64,000 nucleotides of DNA from Euglena gracilis (GCA_039621445.1 CP154957.1:4892504-4956503); one strand, 5' to 3'; numbered from the stretch's first letter, positions 52,938 through 64,000 are shown. Numbers and translations: made by a program. The notes: a model not told the origin generated them from the sequence alone.

Positions 52938-54752
52938 ATGGGCTCCCAGCTGCTCCTCCTGCTGCTGCTGACTATGGCCGGCGGCCTGCCTTGGGCCACG
53001 GCCAACCAGACTGCCTCCGTCGACACGCCGCCCAGCCCTCCGAACGCCACCTTTGACGAAGACCCCTGCTCGCCGGCCACCCTCTTCCCAGGCCGGCTTG
53101 CCACCAGTGGGTAAAACAAGGCAATTCGCAGCGTTGTGTCTTTTTATCAAATTAATCATGATTTTGTAAATTATAACTTATGATCTGCATTAATTTAATT
53201 TACATTTAATTCATATAAATTAATGATTTTTTATTCCAAAAGCTCATGATTCCACCGGGGTTTTTGGGGTTCACCGTAGATTCTTGGCTAATTTTGTCTC
53301 ATGTTTTTTCCTGATGTTTCCGCATGCTAATTTTGTCTCATGTTTTTTGCGTGGGGGTGCATAAGTCGTGCTTTGGTGATTGAGTTTGGTGGTTGTTAAG
53401 TGGGAAGGAGCGGGTTTACACGCGGCTCACCCACCCAGAGTGTGCTGTTTGGTTCAAAAAATTTATTTGCCCTTTGTGAAGAGGGGCGTGATTGGGGCAG
53501 ATATGTCAGAAAAGGGGGAGGGGCCGGGGGCTACTACTGCTGCTGCACTCAGCCCATTGCAACATTGCCCCCCCATTACGTTTCTGATACATCTGTGGCA
53601 AAAGGGGCATTTTTTCGACTCCTTCTGGATACACACAAAACCTCGACTGATGACCCCTTATTTATGATTATGATGTGATGAGTATGAACCTCCGGAAGCA
53701 GCCACCACACCGGATCCAAAAAGCCGAGGGGTCATCAGTGGGGATTTCATGTTTGGGTTGCATGGGAAAGCTCCTGTTCCTCTGTTCATCTGTTCATTGC
53801 CAAACAGCAACACTTCACTTTAAGCAGTTGACCAAGGACGTCCAAGCGCTTGGTGTCTTTGTGCTGTTGTCGGATTTCTCGGTATTTGGTTTTTTGTAAC
53901 ATTGGAGGTTGGGTCCCTGCAATATTAGAAAGTGTCGTTGAGCTAATTTTTGCCCCCCCCCCAGGTTTGGGTCCAAGAACAGGCAGGTGTTTTGGAAGTT
54001 CTGGATGTTTATTATTTTCATTTTAATTTCGCTTGAAAATGGGAGAGATTCGTGCAATGCTCTACCATGGCTGAAAAATCCAAATCAAGTGCCTGCGATG
54101 CCAAGCAGTCTTGGAACCTTTAAGAAAACAGACAGTAAGTGGCAACATTCACTTTTCTGATTTTTTTCACTGCAGTATTGTGTTCATTCTTTGCGTGTTG
54201 AATTTCTGAATTACTTTGCTGACCTGTCCATGCACGATGTAGATGTATGCGCATGATGTGAAGGTGAAAAATTTTCAAGTCCTCTCCAGCAGAAAACTGT
54301 GCATCGCGGGGAGCTCCTGAAGGAAGTTACATGCAACAAGCATTTTTTTTTTCGTTTATTTGGGTTTGCTTGCATTTTTCGCGTTTTTTTGCTGTTTTTT
54401 TTGCAGGTTTTTTGCGTTGCATTTTTGAGATTATTTGATGATAATTTGATTTTTTTGAGATTATTTGATATGAGACATTAGATGATTTGAGGAAATTTGA
54501 GAGCCCATGTTGCGTGGTCTGGCGTTCGCGCTGACCCCGAGTCCACCACTACAGTCGCACCCCACACGCCGGATGGGAGACTTGTCCGCCTGCGTCCGGA
54601 GCTGGCGGTGCGACCCGGCAGTGTGCAGCGCGGCCCCCAGCGTGGCCAGCTTTGCGCTGTACCAGCGGCTGGGGAACTACGTGACGGCGCTGCAGCGCTT
54701 CCTGGCCAGGGACGACCGGAGGAGGGCCCGCCGGTCCCGCCGCCCATGCGAG
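52938..54752 (+). CDS. Secreted cysteine-containing protein, first two exons
   Basis: Exon one (52938-53085) starts with ATG and a signal peptide (MGSQLLLLLLLTMAGGLPWA), then TANQTASVDTPPSPPNATFD with two N-glycosylation sequons (NQT, NAT) and EDPCSPATL. Exon two (54598-54752) reads SWRCDPAVCSAAPSVASFAL, YQRLGNYVTALQRFLARDDR and an Arg-rich end, with a GAG|GTTGTT donor. The intron between lacks GT-AG at its best borders. Three bases + CAG (53089) and CTG (54590) + five bases give an in-frame junction codon TGG. No target duplication remains. Probably the start of the gene whose later exons lie to 62.9 kb. Confidence 0.5.
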
Positions 54753-54889
54753 GTTGTTGGGTGGCCTGGGATGTGAACATGCTGGTCATTGTTTTTTACG
54801 GCGAAATTTTTCAAAAAAAAATCTTTTGTTTTAAAAGCTGTTTTTAAGATTTTTTGAGGTTTTTCCAAGGGCTGTCCAAGGGCTGTCCG

Positions 54890-55100
54890 GGCATCGAATG
54901 AGACCCAAAATCAAAAAAGTCCCTTTTTTCGAGTTTGGATGGATAGACAATGTTCCAAGATCCCGGAAGTCCTTTCCTGGAGTTGGCTTGTTTTTGCCGA
55001 GTTCTGTCCGAATGATGTCTCAAGGTTCTGTAAGGTTTGTTGCATTTTAAATCATTTTGTTTTTTAATGTTTAAGGGGTTTTAATGTTTTCTAAGACATT
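54890..55100 (+). mobile_element. Diverged hAT-like MITE (second subfamily)
   Basis: GGATGGATAGACAATGTTCCAAG core, then a run of TTTAAGG words. Same subfamily as 40850-41120 and 57830-58140. Termini not clear. Confidence 0.4.
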
Positions 55101-55843
55101 CTAAGGCGCGTTAATATATATATATATATATCTATCTATCTATATTGCCTGATGGGGTCTCGGGGGCACAAGGGGATGCAGACACACGATGTGCCGCATG
55201 CGGTTCGCACTGTGCGTCTCTTTCCAGTCAAATTTCATTGCATGGTTTGTGCAGCGTGCACAGCGCGCACAGTGCGAACGGTATGCCTGTGTGCGCATTG
55301 TGCCGCATGTGTGCACGGTGTGCGGCACACCGTGCACACATTCCGCCAGGCAGTTGTTGCCCCTCCGCAGTTTGTCAGCCTCAATTCCGAGGAATTGACG
55401 AGGACCAGGACTGCCCAAAAGAGGTCCATCCGAGTGGAACATGACGGTGGCTGCGGATTCCAGGGTCTGGGTCACTTCGGTGGTCTTTGCCGACCCCCGC
55501 CAGGCCAGGCCCGGGCCAAAAAAAAATTAGTTTCAAGGAAATGCCTGTGCTAAATAACATCCATACCCAGCCCATGGTGTGTTATTTGTCTTCTGAAACT
55601 TTGGCGCGGCTTGCCTTCCTTCCTTCCTGACGCCGGTGGTTTCCGCCCAGGAAGGCTGTGCGGTGCAATGGCCTTGCTGCATGCAATGCCCAGCCCTCTC
55701 GTGCCGGCCTCGTGGGAGGCTTTCGTTCCCGCTCCAGGGCGGTCTCTGCAACGGTAACCTTGCGACAGTTTGTTGCGGCGTTTGTTAGATGTCAACAAAT
55801 GGCTCAAAAAAAAACACCCCCAGCATTATTCTTTGGGTTCAAT

Positions 55844-56158
55844 CAGGGCGGTCCTCAAGGGACAGGAAAGTTTTTTTTATTTTCTTAAGGACCTCCCCCC
55901 TTTCGGCCAAAGGACTGACCAAGGGCCGGACTGGGATTTGAACGGGGTTCATAATTGAAAAGACCAAAAAAACACATTTTTTGATGATTTGGGTGGATGG
56001 GCGATGGTCCAAGGACGCCAAGAATCAGTTCTTTTTCCTGATGTTGACTTGTTATCGCCGAATAATGCCAAATTTCTTTGCCCATTTTCCTGTATATTTT
56101 GATTGAGTGTGCTGGGACAGCGGAGTTTGTTTTTTTTAATTTGCTTAAGGACCGCCTG
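55844..56158 (+). mobile_element. hAT-like MITE with perfect target duplication
   Basis: 315 bp flanked by GGTTCAAT on both sides (55836-55843 and 56159-56166). Left CAGGGCGGTCCTCAAGGGAC, right CTTAAGGACCGCCTG. This is the best reference copy of the family in the window. Non-coding. Confidence 0.85.
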
Positions 56159-56261
56159 GGTTCAATTGGACATTTTCCCTTGAAATCTCTCCCAGATCCC
56201 AAAAGGATTCAGAAGGTTTTAATCTTTGCAAAAGTATTAAAACAAAAACAATTTGCAGTAA

Positions 56262-56840
56262 ACTACCCCAAATAACACCCCCTCCGGTGTGTTATTCGGG
56301 CACCCGAGCTGGGGCCCCAGGGGGGGATGTTATTTTGGGGGGTGTTATTTTTACATGGAAACCCAAAGGAAAACGGGGGGGGGTTATTTGGGGGGTTGAT
56401 ATCGTTTGCAAACCGTGGCATCGGAGAAACAAGGCTTAAACCCCACCCCCCACTTATAACCCCCCCCCCCCCACTTATAAACCCCCCCCCACTTATAAAC
56501 CCCCCCCTCGGGCCGACCAACCAAACCGGATCCTATAAACCCCCCCCTGGAAAGAAAAATGGAAACCGCCGGGAACGATTTTTCCGGCCCCAAACCATCC
56601 AAAAACTGCTTTTTGGCAATTTTTTGTGACCGACCATCATCAAAAATGCCATTTTTGACCAAATTTGCCGAAAATTTCCAATTTGGGGGGGTTTCGGGGT
56701 CATTTTGGGGGGTTGGATTTTCACCAACAATTCCTGATCCTATAAACCCCCCCCCCACCTATAAACCCCCCCCCTTCGGCCGATCAACCAAACCGGATCC
56801 TATAAACCCTGGGGGGTTTATAAGTGGGGGGGGTTTACCA
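56262..56840. mobile_element. Two adjacent C-run/G-run foldback elements
   Basis: 56262-56396 is the AATAACACC subtype (CCCCAAATAACACCCCC ... GGGGGTTATTTGGGGGG). 56430-56835 is a CTTATAAACCCC subtype with the word repeated seven or more times and closing GGGGGGTTTATAAGTGGGGG. CTTAA abuts the left end of the second. Confidence 0.65.
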
Positions 56841-56867
56841 CCTGGGTCGTTTGCTTCCTTTCTGGTG

Positions 56868-57060
56868 CAGAGCGCTTGCTCGACCAACTGCAGCACGGCC
56901 ATGTCCCAAAGCTGGACCACCCACTGCGACCCCTGCAGCACACCTGTGCGTGCCTCGTTCCATTCAGGACGGCACCCGAAAGCCCGAGCTATCGCGTCAC
57001 AGGCAAAAAGTTCTGCGTCTTTGCCGCTTCTCAGAAGCAATGTCAGGGAATTGTTTGCAA
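56868..57060 (+). CDS. Candidate exon(s) of the secreted cysteine-containing gene
   Basis: The first part reads SACSTNCSTAMSQSWTTHCD then PCSTPVRASF in one frame, with strong codon bias. The second part (from about 56965) reads PSYRVTGKKFCVFAASQKQC in another frame, also with bias. A short intron or an indel must separate them. The W..xCDPxC pattern echoes the exon at 54598-54752. Confidence 0.45.
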
Positions 57061-57084
57061 TTCCCTAAATTGTTTCTGAAAATC

Positions 57085-57186
57085 CTTCCCTAATAAATCC
57101 ACCTCCCAAGTAACACCTCCGGGGTATCATTTTTTCGCCCGAAGTACTGGCCAAAGGGTGAATATTATTTGGGGGAGGTATTAATT
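57085..57186. mobile_element. Short C/G-ended foldback element, AATA(T) subtype
   Basis: CCACCTCCCAAGTAACACCTCC at the left and GAATATTATTTGGGGGAGGT at the right. Confidence 0.45.
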
Positions 57187-57486
57187 CCTGAAATTTATTG
57201 AAATTCAAAAAAATCCGAATGTGAAGACGGCCAAACCAAAGCTATTTCACAGACCTGAGATGAAGAAAAAACTTTTTGCAATTGCCCCACGATGCCAAGA
57301 TGTTTCAAATGCTTTTTTGTAGGTTTTAGGTTTTGGCGCACTTCACAGAGAGGATTGTTAAGTTAAGAACTTTTCGTGAGAGTTTGACCTTCTGCGTGAA
57401 TAAACACAAAAATACAAATACAATAAAAAGGTCTATTAAATTATGTTGCATTATTGTCCCACAGTCTCTCATTGTCTGCCAGGTGT

Positions 57487-57715
57487 TGGGGAAGCCTCAC
57501 CCTTCAGCATGACGGCACCATCAGAGAGCGGAAAGTGGCTGTCTTGCGCAAAGGGGCGCTGTTTTTCAGAACCAAAGCGCACGTGGGCAGCCCCATCGAG
57601 TGTCCACCTCAATCGATGTGCAAACCTCCGGGGTTTGGGGGGTGGGGGGTTCGCTGGCCTGCCGTCGTCCACGTACAACGGCTCACACTGCCCAGTCGGC
57701 GCCGGCCGGGACTTC
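57487..57715 (+). CDS. Candidate exon of the secreted cysteine-containing gene, with a frame break
   Basis: HDGTIRERKVAVLRKGALFF then RTKAHVGSPIECPPQSMCKP in one frame, then after a G-rich stretch (57625-57650) GLPSSTYNGSHCPVGAGRDF in another. Both halves have strong GC3 bias, so a missing base in a G run is the simplest reading. The sequon NGS supports a secreted protein. Confidence 0.5.
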
Positions 57716-57829
57716 TGGCTAGGCTTCTTTTTACCTCAGAAGAACCCCCCCAGGGGGTCAGGCATTACTTTCTAAGCCGAAATTTTTCAAAATTTTTAAA
57801 GGTTTTTGAAGGCATTTTGAAGATTTTTG

Positions 57830-58150
57830 AGAATTTTCAAGGCGTCCACTTTGCAGGGGCAGTCAAAAAGTCATCCAGGCATCGAACACGTCGGTCCAAG
57901 TTGAGAATCAAAAAGTAGAAAACCCCATTTTTTTAAGTTTTGGAGGATAGACAATGTTCTAGCGATGCCAGAAATCATTTTTCCCCCGAAGTTAGCTTGT
58001 TTTTTGCCGAGATTTTGCGATTTCTTTTTTTGCTCGAAATTCGCAAAGCTTTCCAGGACGAGTGTTTTTTGGTTTTTTAAGGTATGGCACCTCAGCCAAA
58101 AAAATTTTAAGGTTTTTTGGGGTTTTGGGGGGTTTTCTCAGGCGCTTGAA
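57830..58150 (+). mobile_element. hAT-like MITE, second subfamily
   Basis: GGGGCAGTCAAAAAGTCATCC, a CAGGCATCGAACACG word, the TAGACAATGTTCTAGCGATG core, and TTTTAAGG runs to the right. The same order is seen at 40850-41120. Confidence 0.45.
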
Positions 58151-58659
58151 AAAGATAATGGCTGGGGTGGGTCCTTGGCTGGACCCCCTGGGGGTGGGGG
58201 TCCCGGGCCAGAGTCCCGGGAGCGGGTTTCGGCACAAAGCGCAGGAAAATTTTGGTAAATGCCCTTAGTCCCCGCCCCCCCCCCGGGGGGGATCCCGCTA
58301 CGAACAGACAAGAAGCCTCAGTGCTACCAAGGGGGATCCCGCCCCGGACTGGGGGGTGGGTGGGACCCCCCCATGGGGGTAGGGGGTATTTTTTTCTAAG
58401 GCGTCAATTTTTAAGGCGTTTTGCAACTTCATTTTCGGCTCAAGTTTCGAAAAATTTCCAAAACTGATTTTTAAAGTGTTTAAAGGTTCTTTGAGGCATT
58501 TTGGCCAAATTTTTAGGGCTTTTTTGAAGGTTTTTTCAGGTTTTTGAAGGGTTTTTCAGGGGTTTTGAGGTTCTTTTAGGCTTTTTTTAAGGTTTTTTTT
58601 AAAGGGTTTCTCAGGCGCCTCGGAAAAAAAAAACAACCTGCAGGGGTTTTAAAAAGAAG

Positions 58660-58850
58660 CCCGCCTCCGGCACTACTTCTACCTCCGCGTGTCGCCGGCG
58701 GCGCTGCGCAGTACGGTGGCGGCGGTGCGGCTGCACTTCGGCTTCAACGCGACACACGTGGCCGGGGTGGCCTGCCCCGACGGCCCCGACAGGGCGGCGT
58801 GCTGTGGGGCAGGGCAGGGCAACCCGTGCAGTACCCAAAGGGTGCTCAAT
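58660..58850 (+). CDS. Candidate exon of a secreted cysteine-containing protein
   Basis: RLRHYFYLRVSPAALRSTVA, AVRLHFGFNATHVAGVACPD and GPDRAACCGAGQGNPCST, preceded by a GAAG acceptor. It has very strong GC3 bias and a sequon (NAT). Its 3' border is unclear: CAGGGCGG at about 58793 would be a possible nonconventional border, and AGG|GTGCTC a conventional one. Confidence 0.55.
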
Positions 58851-58934
58851 GCCCAACTCATAAGTGTCATATCCTGAGGATCCGAAAGAAAATTCGAAGA
58901 GAAGATGCTCACCCTTAAAAAGCGATTAGACGCT

Positions 58935-59145
58935 GAACCAATTAAACCCCCCTCCCCAAATATACTGGCGGGGTGCCAAGTTATTAGAACCATCTTTTCG
59001 GCTTTTCCCCCTGACGGGTTATTTGGACCCTTTTTCCCGTGTTGTAAGCTGCTTTTGCCGTAAACTGGGGGTGCCAAGTCAATAAAACCCCAAATATAAA
59101 GCCCCCCGGCTTTATATTTGGACGGGATTTCAAGACCCTCAGGAG
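58935..59145. mobile_element. C-run/G-run foldback element, TTTATATTTGG subtype
   Basis: TTAAACCCCCCTCCCCAAATA at the left and GGCTTTATATTTGGACGGG inside. Related to 30817-31182, with which it shares GGACGGGATTTCAAG. Confidence 0.55.
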
Positions 59146-61018
59146 GGGGGGCTGTTTTGCAGTTGCCTTCCGCCACCAGCAGCACTCGCAGGTCAAGTAT
59201 TTGCTTTGGGCGTGGGTTCACAGCGCGTTCATATGTTTCCTTGAGACCTCTGATATCAGCCCCCCCCCCTGGCCAACAGCGGGCCTGCACTCCAAGCGGG
59301 GTGCACTTATGTTTGGACCCTGTGCTGCTTTTTGGCAGGGGGTCAGGTTTGTTTTGGGGGTATAATAGTCAAAAGCCACCAATTTGTTTTCAGTCCCACT
59401 CCTGGCAGCTTTTGTGTGTTGCCTTGGGTTCCCCTGGCACAAGCAACATCAGAGTCCCAGTCAGTCCCAGTCTCAGTCCCAGCAGATGACATTATCTCGA
59501 CCACCATCTACAGGGGGGGCAGACATATGTAATCTCCATCTCCACATGTTTCCAGACCTTTTTTTGGATTAGCTACCAAAATTTCCCCAAGGTACATCCT
59601 TTTTTATGGGGTAAATGCCATTTTTTTGTGGAGGTGCCCAGGTTTTTCCATGCCTTTCCATGCCTTTCCATACCTTTTTTGAAGAAAACCGCCCAAGAAT
59701 TTCCATTATCCACCTTGGACGAATTACACCCCCCTACCTCGTACCCCCAAACCCAATGAACAGCAAGGTGGTCCGAATGGGGGGCGTTCATTGGGCATGG
59801 GGTACGCTTTCTGTGTAGACAAGGTGCATGGTGACAATCTAGATGGTCTGAACACCCCCTGTTCATTGGGTAAGGACATTCATTGGGCATGGGGGGGGAA
59901 GATACCAGCTGAGCACCCGCCTTCGTAACCAACGCCACTGACCATCTGGCAATCAAGGTTCGGAGTGGCGACGTCATGAAAGGGGGCTGGCACCACGGTC
60001 ATTGGGGACGGGGGCAGCACCGGCCAGTGGTGCGGATAATCGCGTGCTCTGAAGTTGCAGGGTCGGCAACCCAACCCGGTTGGAGTAGTGACCCATAACA
60101 CTGAGAAATAATAATCAACAATAAATTCATGTGGGTCCGCCGGAGAACATCCGCCAAGAAAAACATCGAGCAGACTCAACGCAAGGGCACACAGCACACA
60201 GCACAGCACCATCTGCAGTGATTTTGTTTCCTTCCGTTGGAACAGGTCCTGAAGCTGCAGCTACAGTAGGCGTTCAACCACCTTCGGGTTGGGCAAACAG
60301 TTTGCCAGCCTCTGGTACGTTTTTCAACTCTCTTCTCTCGGCATACAATGGATTGTCCCAAAAAAATAGAGTTGTCTTCTTTGGTTTCAAAATGAAGACT
60401 GATGACCGCCGTCTATTAGTGGGGTGGGTTGAAGGTTTTTTTTCTGGCCAAAAGAAAAACGAAGGTTGGCACAAACACGTTGGCCCCTGTCCAGGGGGTT
60501 GGCGCGGTGGTGTATCCCCGACACGGGATTTTGAGCCCCGGGAAAATCGTGTCACCGGTGTGTCACTGGGTGCCTGGCAGGGGCCCGTCCACAAATCAAA
60601 TTCGTTCCTGGGAAGGTTTTAATCAGGCTCTATATTCGTCGGGTGCCGAACCCACCCCGGGGGGGTGCCTGCCTGGGCAGGCACCCCAAGGCACTCCGGA
60701 CCCCCTCCCCCCCCGGGGTTGGTAAAAACCAGCCTGGTTGGAATCAAACCGCTTCTTTGATCCTGCATCGGCTGACTTTTCACGTTGGATCGTCTTTGAA
60801 CAGGAGTTTTCCAGCCTGCACAGTGCTGCTGATTTATCAGAAACAACTTCCCTGGGTGGGGGTTCCCCTGCCCCCCCCCCCCGCGCTGGGCTGGGTGGGT
60901 GGGAGGGACACCCCCTCCCCGGGGGGGGGGGGGGCTTAAAAAGCCTGGTAGGGAGTGCCTGCCACATCAGCAGGGACGAGCGGCCTGGGAGGTCAGGCCG
61001 GTGCCGTCCCCCCGACAG

Positions 61019-61105
61019 CCCTCCAAGCACATCTACCCGGCGTACGGCCAGCCCCACCTCGGCTTTTACTTCACGCTCCTGGGGCTGCAGCGATGGACGG
61101 GGAGC
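61019..61105 (+). CDS. Candidate exon, same gene region
   Basis: A CCCGACAG acceptor, then PSKHIYPAYGQPHLGFYFTL and LGLQRWTG, with strongly biased codons. The 3' border is uncertain. I do not recognise it. Confidence 0.5.
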
Positions 61106-61892
61106 ATGCCGTTGCTGAGGCCTGGCAGCCACCCCACACCCACACCCTTCAACACGAGGCGAAACTTCAACAGGGCCCCCCAAATAATATTTCACCCTTG
61201 AAAGCTGACTTCGACAACACAACTACACAAATAATATTCCCCTGGGGTGGGGATAGTATTTAAGCTGTTAGACCAAATTTTCAGTCTAAATTAGGTCAAA
61301 ATCAGGCCCAATTCCAGCCTGACCTCCAAAGGTCAGCCGACCCCTCAACTTATCGCTACAAAAAACAACAACAATTACAACAATTATCCATGTCTGGTAA
61401 CGGCAAATACATGCGCTAATTTTGCATTATTTTCTTTCAACGTTTCAGTGCAGTGCCCCCATTTTATGCATGACCCCCCCATTTCCTCACCGACATTGTC
61501 TCAGCCATTTTCCAAAATAAAATAAAAATAGCAATTTCCACGTATTTGAGAAAAATTGCACCCACTGTGTATTTTTTTATGCTGTTCAAAAATAGCAATA
61601 CAAATAGCATCCCCAAATAACGTCCCCTGTAGATGGACTTCTGCCGACCAAATGATGTTCCTGGGAGAATCTGAGAATTTTATTTTGGGGTTACAGTGCA
61701 AAAGGAATTGGGACACCATTTTTGGAGCAAATGAACGTCCCATTGAGGATTATGGTGGTCAGCTTGTGGTTTTTACGGCTTCTTGTTTTGGTTTTGATTT
61801 TTGGTCATCTTCTCAGAATTTTTTGTGTGTTTGTTTTGCTCCAAAGATTTGTCAGAGGGCTATGTCACCAAATCTCCCACATTTAAAACCCA

Positions 61893-62372
61893 ACGCATTA
61901 AACCCCCCCAATAATAAACCCCTGGTTTATTGTTTGGACACACGAAGTCGGGTCCAGGGGGGTTTTATTATTTGGGGGGGGTTTTCATTTGGGCAAAATT
62001 TTTGAAGTAAAACCCCCCCAAAATAAGCCCCGGGTCTTATTTTTGGGTCCGTTACTGGAAACCTCCAGGGGGGGTCTTATTTTTGGGGGGTGTTATTTTT
62101 AGATTTTCTTGACCGACCCGGACCCGAAAATAACATCATTTTTCAGGTTCCCAAAAGCATAAAAATTTTTCCTTCGGCGCTTTGCGCCATGTGTAAATTG
62201 GTGCACTTTTTTGCACTTCAAAATCTGAAAATTTTTGAAATTGCATCATTTTTGTGTGTGAAATTGGGGGTTTTGGCAATTTTTCAGGGAATATTTTCAC
62301 CTTCTTCGGCGCTTTGCGCCGTCAGGGGGGGGTCTTATTTTTGGAGGGGGTCTTATTTTTGGGGGGGTTAAA
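61893..62372. mobile_element. Two adjacent C-run/G-run foldback elements
   Basis: 61893-61986: TTAAACCCCCCCAATAATAAA ... TTTTATTATTTGGGGGGGG. 62008-62372: TAAAACCCCCCCAAAATAAG ... CTTATTTTTGGGGGGGTTAA, with interior TTCGGCGCTTTGCGCCATG shared with 28430-28722. Confidence 0.65.
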
Positions 62373-62577
62373 TAATCGACCAAAAAACCCTTCCACAGAC
62401 TCCAATGGTCACTTTTTTTTGGCATTTGTAAGGTTTTTTTTCTTCAAAAATGGGTGCTTTTTTTGGCAAAAATGGGTGCTTTTTTGGCATATTTTCTGCG
62501 CCAATTTCATCCATATATGTGATGTGTTGCAAAATTTCTGCTGAATTTTCCCTCTTTTTTTCTATGCCTTCACAGCT

Positions 62578-62666
62578 GCCAGGGGGGGGGTTATTTGGGT
62601 AGCTGAAGTCGGTCCTCAAGGGGGGGTTTATTATTTGGGGGGGTTATTATTTGGGAAGGGGGTTTA
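62578..62666. mobile_element. Right part of an AATAATA-subtype foldback element
   Basis: GGGGGGGTTATTTGGGTAGC, GAAGTCGGTCCTCAAGGGGG, TTATTATTTGGGGGGGTTATT. This matches the right end of 20618-21016. Its left half appears to be missing. Confidence 0.5.
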
Positions 62667-62744
62667 TTTCACCAGAAAGGGAGAAGTTTGCTGCCATTGC
62701 TGTCCTCAACTTCGCTTTCCATGTAAACATTTTTCCCACCTCAG

Positions 62745-62887
62745 GCAGTTGTATGGCAGAAGTGCACGTCATCTGTGAGGACACCAACAACCCCGTCTGT
62801 CCGGTCCTTCAACAGGCAGCACTGGCGAAACACCTGAACCTGAGGACTGGGGGTGCCTTTGTGGTGAATTACACCAAACAATATTGA
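62745..62887 (+). CDS. Terminal exon of the secreted cysteine-containing gene
   Basis: A CCTCAG acceptor, then SCMAEVHVICEDTNNPVCPV, LQQAALAKHLNLRTGGAFVV and NYTKQY-stop. It contains a sequon (NYT) and three cysteines. Good codon bias and a clean stop make this the best-defined exon of the 53-63 kb series. The protein family is unknown. Confidence 0.6.
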
Positions 62888-63283
62888 CCCCCCCAAAAAA
62901 AACCTGCAGTGTGGTTGCCCCCAGTCTATGGCGCCATCTGGTCGTTATTGTTGTTTGCCCTGCCACAGCACTTGGGCACCAACTCTTTTTCACTCAAATG
63001 CAAAACAAAACTCTCCCATATCAACACTGCTGCGCGAAAATTATCTAACGGGCTAAAGAAGATGGGGCCAGCTGTTGACTGCTGACCTTGTGACGGGCAC
63101 AATGACTTTCCAACAAAAGGTGTGAGGGTTGCACTGACCCATCTGTTTGTCTCCTTCCCGCGTCACAATATTTAGCCCCAGTGTTTCGAAGGGGATCATC
63201 TGCCCAGGAGATTGGGTTTCTGCAGAGCACGTGAAAAAAGGGGGGGCGGCGTTGGAATGCCTCCAATCCAAAGGAAAAAGATT

Positions 63284-63627
63284 AAACCCCCCCTAATAAG
63301 TGCACGGGTGTGCACATTTCAAGGAGTGCGCACTCATTAGGGCATGCGCATTTACTAGGACAAAGCCCAAAATGGGGGGTTACCACTGACTGCTCTGTCT
63401 CGCCTTTGGGATGGACACCAGATGAAACTGAATACCGAATGAACAGAATATGATATGAACAGAATATGGAGAAAAGAGGTTCAACAAGGGTCTGTGTAAA
63501 CTCCCCCGAATGACCAAGAGGGTCCCTGGCCGGCAGCACCCGAATGGCTTGGCAAGGGGGGAAGGCCAAGAAGATGTTTCCAGTAACCGGCAACCCGCCA
63601 GGCTTTTTTTTTGGGAGGGGTTTAACA
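63284..63627. mobile_element. C-run/G-run foldback element, mixed subtype, TTAA at both ends
   Basis: GATTAAACCCCCCCTAATAAG at the left and GGGAGGGGTTTAACATTCC at the right. The left third is the AAGTGCAC subtype, the right third the AATGGCTTGGC/CCGGCAACCCGCCAGG subtype. This looks like a fusion or a nested insertion. Confidence 0.55.
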
Positions 63628-63639
63628 TTCCTTTTATTT

Positions 63640-63805
63640 CATGAAAAATATGAATACATAAATTTCTGTATTATTTACATACAACATATTTTATATCATA
63701 TATATCACTGTGTGATATATATCATTATCATCATCATCATCATCATTGTGTTATATTATTATTATTATTATATTATATATTGTATATGAATAAAATAATC
63801 ATTTT
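63640..63805. repeat. AT-rich and (ATC)n simple repeat
   Basis: TATATCATATATATCAC followed by ATCATCATCATCATC and TTATTATTATTATATTA. No coding signal to the end of the window. Confidence 0.8.
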
Positions 63806-64000
63806 TCAGAACAGCATCCACCAATCTGTGCAAACCCCTCCTCATTCAGACCGACCCCCGACTCCCCCGTTTACACTGCCCCCCTGGAAAAATCTGAACA
63901 AATCCATTTACACAGACCTCCCCCAACCCCTGGAGTAAAAAGAAAAGGTCCATTTATTCCGAACCCTCCCTTGCATCCGGTGAACACCAAGGTTAAGCAC

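Noticed and set aside
55185-55345. Cysteine-rich exon (CAACGSHCASLS and similar)
   Set aside because: Produced by GTGCGCAC/GTGCACGG palindromic repeats in several frames at once, without consistent codon bias.
63960-64000. 5S rRNA fragment at the window end (GTGAACACCAAGGTTAAGCA)
   Set aside because: The match to 5S is too short and lacks the expected upstream helices; the window ends before it could be tested.

Overview
This is nuclear DNA from a eukaryote with large, repeat-choked genes. Short exons with GC-rich third positions sit in long introns full of microsatellites, homopolymer C/G runs and small inverted-repeat elements. No rRNA, tRNA, CRISPR array or bacterial operon was seen. Several introns lack GT-AG borders and instead start with three bases plus CAG and end with CTG plus five bases. 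Other introns are ordinary GT-AG. That mixture is known from euglenids, so a euglenid such as Euglena is my best guess. This is an inference without a phylogenetic marker.

Layout. 1-4 kb: an exon fragment and a secreted cysteine-rich gene whose coding exon is interrupted by a 235-bp hAT-like MITE with a perfect 8-bp target duplication. 4.4-6 kb and 18.5-20.6 kb: two copies of a composite tandem-repeat element. 7-9.1 kb: a GTGCAC minisatellite and a satellite array of about 18 units. 9.2-17.5 kb (minus strand): a nearly intact Helentron-type rolling-circle transposon (zinc fingers, HUH Rep, Pif1-like helicase, OTU protease) with one frameshift at a G run. 20-26 kb: repeats and a few candidate exons. 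27.0-32.6 kb: a complete seven-exon U1A/U2B''-type spliceosomal protein gene. 36.5-41.8 kb: a TMEM128-like membrane protein gene with nonconventional introns. 42.8-44.3 kb: a (TATG)n array broken by three different foldback elements. 44-52 kb: pieces of four further genes. 52.9-62.9 kb: exons of one or more secreted cysteine-containing proteins.

The most interesting signal is the link between introns and transposons. A hAT-like family with CAGGGCGGTCC termini and 8-bp target duplications sits inside a coding exon. The euglenid nonconventional intron borders (NNN-CAG ... CTG-NNNNN) are what such an insertion gives if the cut falls 5+3 bases into the duplication. The same rule yields in-frame joins in the TMEM128-like gene. 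A second group of elements has C-run/G-run ends, often next to TTAA-like bases, and is spread through introns and spacers. Reading-frame breaks at G runs in three separate coding regions point to homopolymer errors in the assembly.
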